From positions 1-64,000 of the forward strand of contig NZ_BMPY01000018.1 in assembly GCF_014647835.1 (NCBI RefSeq): a stretch of DNA of 64,000 nt, written 5' to 3'. The notes beneath the pieces were generated by a model. That model was not told the origin of the DNA and did not search any database. It saw only the letters and a list, made by a program, of their open reading frames with translations. The translations under genes were made by a program, and so were the position numbers. The DNA is from Microbispora rosea subsp. aerata. Its GTDB lineage: Bacteria > Actinomycetota > Actinomycetes > Streptosporangiales > Streptosporangiaceae. Positions 57,729 to 64,000 of the stretch are shown here, in pieces; position 1 is the first letter of the stretch; each line of letters begins with the position of its first letter.

Positions 57729-59339
57729 TCAGATGGCGGAGGCGTGGTTCCACAGGTGGAGCGCGGCGTACGCGCGCCAGGGCCGCCACCGCTCGGTCTC
57801 GTCGGGGGCGATGCCGAGCCGCTCCATCGTCCGGCGCAGCACGAGGTCGCCCTCGGGCCAGGCGTCCGGGTCGCGCAGCGCGCGCAGTGCGATGTATCCG
57901 GCCGTCCACGGGCCGATGCCCGGGATCTCCAGCAGCCTGGCGACGGTGTCGGCGGGGTCGCCCGCGCCGTCGAGGTCGATCTCGCCGGAGGCGACCGCCT
58001 CGGCCAGCGCCCTGATCGTGGCTACCCTGCGGGTGGTGAGCCCGAGGCCGTCCAGGTCCGCGTCGGCGAGCCGCTCGGCGGCGGGGAACAGCAGCGGCAC
58101 CTGGCCCGCCGCGTCCGGCTCCGTTCCGTGCGCGCCCATGAGGGCCGCTTCGGTGCCGTTCGCCCCCATCGGGGCGGCTTCGCGCGCCCCCGCCCGGGCA
58201 GCCTTGCCGTCACGCGCTCCCATCCCGGCGTCGGCGGCGTCCACCGCCGCGACGGCGGGCGGGCCGGCCCGGGCGGTGATGCGGCCGAGCAGGGTGCGGG
58301 CGCCGGCGACGGAGATCTGCTGCCCGACGATCGCGCGGACCGCCAGTTCGAACCCGTCGTACGCCCCCGGCACGCGCAGCCCGGGGCGTGCCGTGACCAG
58401 CGGCGCGAGCGACGTCGCGCCGAGGACCTCCCGCACCGCCCCCGGGTCGGCGTCGAGGTCGAGCAGGCGGCGGCAGCGCGCCACCAGCCGGGACAGCCGG
58501 TGCGTCTCGGTCGTCCGCACGGTGAGCCGGACGTGGCCGGCGGCGGGCCGCAGCGTGATCCAGCCGCCGGGGACGGCCCGCGTGTAGGCCGCCACGTCGG
58601 AGCCCGACCAGCTCACCGCCTCCACCGAGGGGATCGCCCGGGCGGCGAGGAACCGCAGCACCGCCTGCGCGTCGTACGGCTCCCGGTGCCCGAGCCGCAG
58701 GGTCAGGCCGGTGGTGAGGGCGGCCGGGGCCTTCGCCCCGCGCACCTGCACGCCGGCCCCGCGCAGCGGCACACCGGCCTTGCGCAGCTCGCCCGGTGCG
58801 AAGCCGTACGACTCCCGCATGGCGGCGTTGAACTGACGTACGCTGCCGAACCCCGAGGCGAACGCGACGTCGGTGATCGGCAGGGTGGTCTCCGTGAGCA
58901 GTTGCTTGGCGAGCAGCAGCCGCCGGGTGCGGGCCACGGCGAGCGGCCCGGTGCCGAGCTCGGCGACGAACAGGCGGTGCAGGTGCCGCTCGGTCACATG
59001 CAGGCGGCGGGCCAGCCCGGCGACGCCGGACTCGTCGGCCACCCCGTCGTCGATCAGCCGCAGCGCGCGTCCGACCAGGTCGGCGCGTACGTCCCAGCCG
59101 GGGTCGCCGGGGCTGAGCTCGGGGCGGCAGCGGCGGCAGGGGCGGAACCCCGCGGCCTCGGCCGCGGCGGCGTGGCGGTAGAAGCGCACATTGGACCGCG
59201 CGGGTGTGCGAGCGGGGCAGATCGGGCGGCAGTAGATGCCGGTGGTGGTGACAGCCGTGTAGAAGCGCCCGTCGAAGCGGGGATCCCGCGCGGAGACGGC
59301 GCGGTAACACGCGTCGAAGTCGAGCTGTCGTGTGGTCAC
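57729..59339 (-). CDS. Bifunctional AdaA-like methylphosphotriester acceptor / AlkA DNA-3-methyladenine glycosylase
   Basis: 536 residues from GTG 59339. The zinc/acceptor domain has Cys37, Cys41, Cys68 and Cys71 (GIYCRPICP and PCRRC), then an AraC-type helix-turn-helix (about 85-185), an AlkA N-domain (about 195-300) and an HhH-GPD glycosylase domain with LEIPGIGPWTAGYIALRAL and the presumed catalytic Asp498 (EGDLVLR). Methyl transfer to the Ada domain converts it to an activator of repair genes; AlkA excises alkylated purines. An Ala/Gly/Met-rich insertion with a near-repeat (APMGANGTEAALMGAHGTE) splits the glycosylase domain, likely a surface loop. Confidence 0.92.
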   Translation of the reverse strand: MTTRQLDFDACYRAVSARDPRFDGRFYTAVTTTGIYCRPICPARTPARSNVRFYRHAAAAEAAGFRPCRRCRPELSPGDPGWDVRADLVGRALRLIDDGVADESGVAGLARRLHVTERHLHRLFVAELGTGPLAVARTRRLLLAKQLLTETTLPITDVAFASGFGSVRQFNAAMRESYGFAPGELRKAGVPLRGAGVQVRGAKAPAALTTGLTLRLGHREPYDAQAVLRFLAARAIPSVEAVSWSGSDVAAYTRAVPGGWITLRPAAGHVRLTVRTTETHRLSRLVARCRRLLDLDADPGAVREVLGATSLAPLVTARPGLRVPGAYDGFELAVRAIVGQQISVAGARTLLGRITARAGPPAVAAVDAADAGMGARDGKAARAGAREAAPMGANGTEAALMGAHGTEPDAAGQVPLLFPAAERLADADLDGLGLTTRRVATIRALAEAVASGEIDLDGAGDPADTVARLLEIPGIGPWTAGYIALRALRDPDAWPEGDLVLRRTMERLGIAPDETERWRPWRAYAALHLWNHASAI

Positions 59340-59512
59340 GCACACGACGTTATGCGCTGGCCATCGGTGCGGGCTGGCGGAAATCGGACGCGACCGTCGG
59401 GGGCACCCCGACACGCGGGAGGATCTCGCGCGAGACCGGGCACCGTGCCAGGAGTGCTCCCGCGAGCCCGGAGGCCGGCTCTCGAAGGAACGCCGACTCC
59501 GCGAAGCGGGCG

Positions 59513-60445
59513 TCACTTGCTGGAGATGCCGACCCCGAGGTCGAACTCGCGGTAGACCCTGGCCCAGAAGCCGTCGCGCAGCCACACGCGCGCCTCCGGG
59601 TAGGGCCGAAGTGAGTGGCCGAGCTCCTTCTCGGCCTCGATGAGCAGCTCCGTGTCGATGACCGTGGGCAGCAGCGGGCCCGGCAGCAGGTCGCGGATGT
59701 TGTCCCGGCCGCGGGTCAATATCCACTTCTGCGCGACGTGCTCGCCGACCTCCTCCACGCGGGGCCGGCCCGGGCCCAGCTTGGCCACCTGGCCCGCCTT
59801 CGGCTGCATCGGCTTGACCGTACGGCCCGCGAAGACCTGGGCGGGCGACGGCGTGGGCGGCACGGGCACGGGCACCGGCGCGCGGGTGAAAAACGGACGC
59901 AGGAAGTCGGCGCTCAGGATCTCCACAGTGTCCGACTCCCACACGAGCCGTTCGGCCTGGTTGGTCCCGAACGGCGGCTCGACACCCCACAAATGGATGC
60001 GCACGCCGTACGCCTGCGCGGCCTCCACGGCGGGCACCATGTCCTCGTCCCCGGCGATCAACACGGTGTCACTCACGGCGTGGTGGCGGGCGAGGGCTTC
60101 GAGGTCGCTGCGGATCTGCGCGTCCACGCCCTTCTGCTGGCCACGCGCGTTCAGGTTGCCCAGTCTCACTTTGACCCAGGGAAGCTGTGCGATCACACGC
60201 TGGTCCACGGTGGGCACGCGATCACGGGCGGCGTCATACCAGTAAACACGCAGCAGCTCACCCGGGATGCGTTCGAGCGCGTGCTTCTGCAGCGCCTGAA
60301 TCAGCTCGTCCGCCGCGACACGGTACTCCTTGCGTTCCTTGGCGCCTAAGAGAACTTCACCGGCGGCCGCATAAAGGTAACCGACGTCCACGAGAACGGC
60401 ATACTTTGCGGCAATGCCATGTGCGCTGAAGTCCGGGATGGCCAT
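59513..60445 (-). CDS. NYN-domain (PIN-like) putative ribonuclease
   Basis: 310 residues. An N-terminal NYN domain (about 14-190) shows the acidic residues of the PIN-like active site: Asp20 (AVLVDVGYLY), Asp108 (KGVDAQIRSD) and Asp133/Asp135 (LIAGDEDMVPAV), which coordinate metal in this nuclease superfamily. A Pro-rich hinge (VPVPVPPTPSP) connects to a C-terminal helical domain (about 225-310, including NIRDLLPGPLLPTVIDTELL). RNA is the usual substrate; the specific target is unknown. Separate from secretion genes and preceded by 144 bp without a gene before accE. Confidence 0.85.
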   Translation of the reverse strand: MAIPDFSAHGIAAKYAVLVDVGYLYAAAGEVLLGAKERKEYRVAADELIQALQKHALERIPGELLRVYWYDAARDRVPTVDQRVIAQLPWVKVRLGNLNARGQQKGVDAQIRSDLEALARHHAVSDTVLIAGDEDMVPAVEAAQAYGVRIHLWGVEPPFGTNQAERLVWESDTVEILSADFLRPFFTRAPVPVPVPPTPSPAQVFAGRTVKPMQPKAGQVAKLGPGRPRVEEVGEHVAQKWILTRGRDNIRDLLPGPLLPTVIDTELLIEAEKELGHSLRPYPEARVWLRDGFWARVYREFDLGVGISSK

Positions 60446-60589
60446 GGTGTCCTCCAGGACTCGTCACTAGATGATCGGCTGACTATATCCCCCCGCTTTC
60501 TAGATAGTCCCAACTCTTGAGCCAGTTGACACCCTGTTCGGCGGATGTAATCGCACCAGGTTGTCGCCGGTGGCGTCGCGGGACCGTCG

Positions 60590-60811
60590 TCAGCGGCCGG
60601 GGAAGAAGGCCCGGCGCCAGGCTCCGGGGCCGTGTGGAAGCCCCACGCGCAACCGATGTGCCGGGTTCCTCCAGTTTCCCGTGATCGCCGGCCGTTCCGG
60701 CCGGGCGTCCTGCGCGGCCGCCCGTGCCGCCAGTACGGCGACCAGGGCGGCGGTCTCCTCGGGGGTGGCATCCCCCCGCACGATGCGGACAAACGGCTCG
60801 CTGCTGCTCAC
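60590..60811 (-). CDS. accE: Acyl-CoA carboxylase epsilon subunit
   Basis: 73 residues. Overlaps the carboxyltransferase stop by 4 bp. It shows the short epsilon pattern: [27 protein letters not shown], a variable linker, and a C-terminal W-x-NP...W motif ([10 protein letters not shown] and [11 protein letters not shown]). Actinobacterial epsilon subunits stimulate and stabilise acyl-CoA carboxylase complexes. Its position and coupling to the beta gene are as in Streptomyces. In those genomes accA2 follows within a few genes; here it is about 60 kb away. Confidence 0.88.
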   Translation of the reverse strand: MSSSEPFVRIVRGDATPEETAALVAVLAARAAAQDARPERPAITGNWRNPAHRLRVGLPHGPGAWRRAFFPGR

Positions 60812-62397
60812 AGGGGGATGTTCCCATGCTTCTTCGGGGGCAGGGTGGCCCGCTTGTTGCGCAGAGCGCGCAGCGCGCGGACGATCTGGACCCGGGTCTC
60901 GCAGGGCCGGATGACCGCGTCCACGTAGCCGCGCTCGGCCGCGAGATAGGGGTTGGCCAGCGTGTCCTCATACTCGCTGATGAAACGGGCCCGCGCGGCT
61001 TCGGGGTCGTCGGCGGCGGCCAGCTCGCGCCGGTAGAGGATGTTGACCGCGCCCTGCGCGCCCATCACGGCGATCTGGGCGGTGGGCCAGGCCAGGTTGA
61101 TGTCCGCGCCGAGGTGCTTGGACCCCATGACGTCGTACGCCCCGCCGTACGCCTTGCGGGTGATGACCGTGACCAGCGGCACGGTGGCCTCGGCGTAGGC
61201 GTACAGCAGCTTGGCGCCGCGCCGGATGATGCCGTTCCACTCCTGGTCGGTGCCCGGGAGGAAGCCCGGCACGTCGACGAAGGTCAGCACCGGGATGTTG
61301 AAGGCGTCGCAGGTGCGCACGAACCGGGCGGCCTTCTCGCTCGCGGCGATGTCCAGCGTGCCGGCGAAGCTCATCGGCTGGTTGGCGACGACCCCCACCG
61401 ACCGCCCCTCGACCCGGCCGAAGCCGACGATGATGTTCGGCGCGAAGCCCGCGTGGATCTCCAGGAACTCGCCGTCGTCGAGGACGTGCTCGATCACCGT
61501 GTGCATGTCGTACGGCTGGTTGGCCGAGTCGGGGATCAGCGTGTCGAGCTCGCGGTCCTCGTCGGTCGTCTCCAGGACCGCCTCGGCGTCGAAGACCGGC
61601 GGTTCGTCCATGTTGTTGGACGGCAGGTACGACAGCAGCGCCTTGGCGAAGTCGAGGCAGTCCTGCTCGTCGGCGGCCTCGTAGTGGGCGACGCCGGAGC
61701 GCGAGTTGTGCGTGTGCGCGCCGCCCAGCTCCTCGAACGTCACCTCCTCGCCGGTCACGGTCTTGATGACGTCCGGCCCGGTGATGAACATGTGCGACTT
61801 CTCCCGCACCATCAGGACGAAGTCGGTCAGCGCGGGGGAATACACGGCGCCGCCCGCGCACGGGCCCATGATCAGCGAGATCTGCGGGATCACCCCGGAG
61901 GCGTGCACGTTGCGCTTGAAGATCTCGGCGTACAGGCCGAGGGAGACCACGCCCTCCTGGATGCGCGCCCCGCCCGAGTCGTTGATGCCGATGACCGGGC
62001 AGCCGGTCTTGAGCGCGTGGTCCATGACCTTGACGATCTTCTCGCCGAAGACCTCGCCGAGCGAGCCGCCGAACACGGTGAAGTCCTGCGCGAACACCGC
62101 GACCGGCCGGCCGTCCACGGTGCCGTACCCGGTCACGACGCCGTCGCCGTACGGGCGCTCGCGGTCGAGGCCGAAGGCGGTGGCCCGGTGCCTGGCCAGC
62201 TCGTCGAACTCCACGAACGATCCCTCGTCGAGGAAGGCCGCCAGCCGCTCGCGGGCCGTCATCTTGCCCTTGGCGTGCTGCTTCTCCACCGCCCGCCGGG
62301 AGCCGGCGTGGGCGGCCTCGCCAAGGCGGCGCTCCAGGTCGGCGATCTTGCCCGCGGTGGTGTGGATGTCGATCTCGGGGGCGCGTTCGGCGCTCAT
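60808..62397 (-). CDS. pccB: Propionyl-CoA carboxylase beta subunit (carboxyltransferase)
   Basis: 529 residues, the usual length for PccB/AccB of actinobacteria. Two crotonase-like halves are visible: the N-half with [19 protein letters not shown] and [16 protein letters not shown], and the C-half with [12 protein letters not shown] and [18 protein letters not shown]. The residue at position 422 is Asp, the position shown in S. coelicolor PccB to favour propionyl-CoA over acetyl-CoA. It transfers carboxyl from biotin to propionyl-CoA, giving methylmalonyl-CoA. Coupled to accE by a 4-bp overlap and divergent from the ABC transporter. Confidence 0.95.
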   Translation of the reverse strand: MSAERAPEIDIHTTAGKIADLERRLGEAAHAGSRRAVEKQHAKGKMTARERLAAFLDEGSFVEFDELARHRATAFGLDRERPYGDGVVTGYGTVDGRPVAVFAQDFTVFGGSLGEVFGEKIVKVMDHALKTGCPVIGINDSGGARIQEGVVSLGLYAEIFKRNVHASGVIPQISLIMGPCAGGAVYSPALTDFVLMVREKSHMFITGPDVIKTVTGEEVTFEELGGAHTHNSRSGVAHYEAADEQDCLDFAKALLSYLPSNNMDEPPVFDAEAVLETTDEDRELDTLIPDSANQPYDMHTVIEHVLDDGEFLEIHAGFAPNIIVGFGRVEGRSVGVVANQPMSFAGTLDIAASEKAARFVRTCDAFNIPVLTFVDVPGFLPGTDQEWNGIIRRGAKLLYAYAEATVPLVTVITRKAYGGAYDVMGSKHLGADINLAWPTAQIAVMGAQGAVNILYRRELAAADDPEAARARFISEYEDTLANPYLAAERGYVDAVIRPCETRVQIVRALRALRNKRATLPPKKHGNIPL

Positions 62398-62626
62398 CGC
62401 ACGCTCACCGTTCCTCGTGTGCCCGCCGCTTTCATCGTGCTCAGCGGCCCTCGGGTCCCGAACGCCGCTCCGGGTCGCGTCGAATCCATGGCGGACAGGG
62501 TAGCCAGGCCGCCGCCGGGCGGTCGCGCCGGGGCGCGCCCGCCGTACGCCGCTTGCGCAGGTGAGGAACGCGTTTCACGTCTCGTTCGTCTGGACCTACG
62601 AAAGCTTGAGACACGTTGGGGGTGTC

Positions 62627-63388
62627 ATGGCGGACGCCGTACGCACGCAGGGGTTGTACAAGCGCTTCGGGCCGCAGGTGGCGGTCGGCGGGGTCGACCT
62701 CGTCGTGCCGAAAGGCAGCTTCGCCGGCCTGGTCGGACCCAACGGCGCCGGCAAGACGACGACCCTGAGCATGGTCACCGGGCTGCTGCGCCCCGACGGC
62801 GGGCGCATCGAGATCGACGGCCACGACGTGTGGGCCGACCCCGTCAAGGTCAAGGCGAACATCGGGGTGCTGCCCGAGGGCCTGCGGCTGTTCGAACGGC
62901 TGTCCGGCCGGGAGCTGCTGATGTACAGCGGCCAGTTGCGCGGCATCCCCCTGGACGAGATCGGCCGGCGCGCCGACGAGCTGCTCAAGGTCATGGACCT
63001 GGTCGAGGCGCAGGACAAGCTGGTGGTCGACTACTCCACCGGCATGCGCAAGAAGATCGGCCTCGCGGCGGCGCTGCTGCACAACCCGCGCGTGCTGTTC
63101 CTCGACGAGCCGTTCGAGGGCGTCGACCCGGTCTCGGCCAACACGCTGACCGAGGTGCTGCGCCGATACACCGCCTCCGGCTCCACCGTCGTGTTCTCCA
63201 GCCATGTGATGGATCTGGTCGAGCGACTGTGCGACTGGGTGTCGGTGATGAACGGGGGGCTCGTCGTCGCCCAGGGCCCGCTCGACGACGTACGGCGGGG
63301 CCGCTCGCTCAACGAGGCGTTCCTCGACCTCGTCGGCGTGCGCGGGAACGGGGAGGACGGCCTGTCGTGGCTGGGGTCGCCGGCATGA
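62627..63388 (+). CDS. ABC transporter ATP-binding protein
   Basis: 253 residues from ATG 62627 (GGGGGTGT upstream); the frame is open earlier but not of family type. Walker A GPNGAGKT (Lys43), Walker B RVLFLDEP, and an atypical signature STGMRKKIG in place of LSGGQ, as is common in ABC-2 type exporters. Partner of the permease that starts within its stop codon. Substrate unknown; not obviously tied to the secretion island. Confidence 0.9.
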   Translation: MADAVRTQGLYKRFGPQVAVGGVDLVVPKGSFAGLVGPNGAGKTTTLSMVTGLLRPDGGRIEIDGHDVWADPVKVKANIGVLPEGLRLFERLSGRELLMYSGQLRGIPLDEIGRRADELLKVMDLVEAQDKLVVDYSTGMRKKIGLAAALLHNPRVLFLDEPFEGVDPVSANTLTEVLRRYTASGSTVVFSSHVMDLVERLCDWVSVMNGGLVVAQGPLDDVRRGRSLNEAFLDLVGVRGNGEDGLSWLGSPA

Positions 63389-64000
63389 CCTGGCTGTTCG
63401 TCCGGCTCAAGCTCAGCATGATCCGCGGGGGCCTGCGCGGCGACGCCGGCAGGCAGGCCGGCTTCGTCTTCTCGCTGGCCGCCGCGCTCCTCGCCGCCGC
63501 CGCCGGGTTCGCGCTGCTGTCCCTGATCCGGCTCGCGCCGTCCGGCGTCGCCCTCGACCTCGTGACGGCGGCGTTCGCGATGTTCGCCGTCGGGTGGGTC
63601 GTCGTGCCGCTGATGGCGTTCGGGCTGGACGAGACGCTCGACCCGGCCCGGCTCGCGCTGTTCCCGCTGACCACCCGGCAGCTCGCCGCCGGCATGCTCG
63701 CGGCGTCGGCCGCCGGGCCGTGGCCGCTCGCCTCGCTGGCCGCGCTGTGCGGAGGGGTGGTCGCGCTCGCCCACGGGGTCGGCGGGGTGCTGCTCGGGGT
63801 GCCCGCGGTGATCCTCCAGTTCGCCTTCTGCCTCACGGCCTCCCGCCTGGTCACCACCGTGCTGTCCGGCGCGCTGCGCAGCCGCAGGGGACGCGACCTG
63901 CTCGCGGTGGCCGCGATCTTCGCCGTGCTGCTCGTCCAGGTGCCGAACCTGCTGCTCAACGGGCGGCTGTCGGGCGACCCCACGCGCATCCTGGCCGCCG
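63385..64000 (+). CDS. ABC-2 type transporter permease, N-terminal part
   Basis: Starts at ATG 63385 (4-bp overlap) and runs off the right edge after about 205 codons. Several hydrophobic helices are present (AAALLAAAAGFALLSLI, TAAFAMFAVGWVVVPLMAFGL, LAALCGGVVALAHGVGGVLLG, LAVAAIFAVLLVQVPNLLL). Cytosolic N-terminus of about 25 residues. Forms the membrane part of the exporter with the preceding ATPase. Confidence 0.85.
   Translation, partial: MTWLFVRLKLSMIRGGLRGDAGRQAGFVFSLAAALLAAAAGFALLSLIRLAPSGVALDLVTAAFAMFAVGWVVVPLMAFGLDETLDPARLALFPLTTRQLAAGMLAASAAGPWPLASLAALCGGVVALAHGVGGVLLGVPAVILQFAFCLTASRLVTTVLSGALRSRRGRDLLAVAAIFAVLLVQVPNLLLNGRLSGDPTRILAA

Overview
The window is very GC-rich, with GTG/ATG starts, GTGA/ATGA stop-start overlaps, a mycosin/EccB/EccC/EccD type VII secretion system (T7SS), an actinobacterial acyl-CoA carboxylase epsilon subunit and a bifunctional AdaA-AlkA protein. 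Together these point to a filamentous actinobacterium, most likely of the Streptosporangiales (Nonomuraea/Microbispora-like). The genus is an inference from gene content. No rRNA, tRNA, intact insertion sequence or CRISPR array was seen.

Layout. (1) 1-132: 5' end of an acyl-CoA carboxylase biotin-carboxylase gene on the minus strand. (2) 0.3-43.3 kb: a T7SS island. It holds mycosin, a receptor-like pseudokinase, a regulator/short-chain dehydrogenase pair, a WXG100-lytic transglycosylase fusion, canonical EccC, EccD, four YbaB-like genes, several WXG100 and Gly-rich substrate-like proteins, a 3,232-residue giant protein with two downstream paralogous small genes, EccB, a further WXG100 protein and a second, FHA-bearing EccC-like ATPase. 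EccE is not present. (3) 43.9-56.5 kb: a tightly overlapping plus-strand Tad/Flp pilus operon (CpaB, TadZ, TadA, TadB, TadC, Flp, three TadE/G-like proteins), followed by a membrane LysM-BTAD protein, a lipoprotein and a secreted protein. No prepilin peptidase is visible. (4) 56.8-60.5 kb: Ogt, AdaA-AlkA and a NYN-domain protein. (5) 60.6-62.4 kb: accE and a propionyl-type carboxyltransferase gene. (6) 62.6-64 kb: an ABC transporter running off the window.

How the genes fit together. The carboxylase genes at the two ends point the same way, as in the pccB-pccE-accA2 arrangement of Streptomyces, so the secretion and pilus genes look like a block of about 60 kb inserted into a conserved metabolic neighbourhood. 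Within the block, EccB/EccC/EccD/MycP would form the export channel. WXG100 pairs, Gly-rich WXG proteins, the transglycosylase fusion and the giant CpnT-like protein are candidate cargo. YbaB-like proteins recur beside the cargo genes. The Tad operon supplies a second surface structure.

Most unusual content: the giant protein carries the same domain (invariant His-Glu-Ile-Ser-Asp) near its N-terminal third and at its C-terminus, with six Gly-rich beta modules between. It is followed by two paralogous genes placed like immunity genes. Three Gly-rich WXG proteins share two short motifs. Two pieces of nearby genes occur as rearranged fragments, one with an exact 46-bp deletion and one with half of it inverted.
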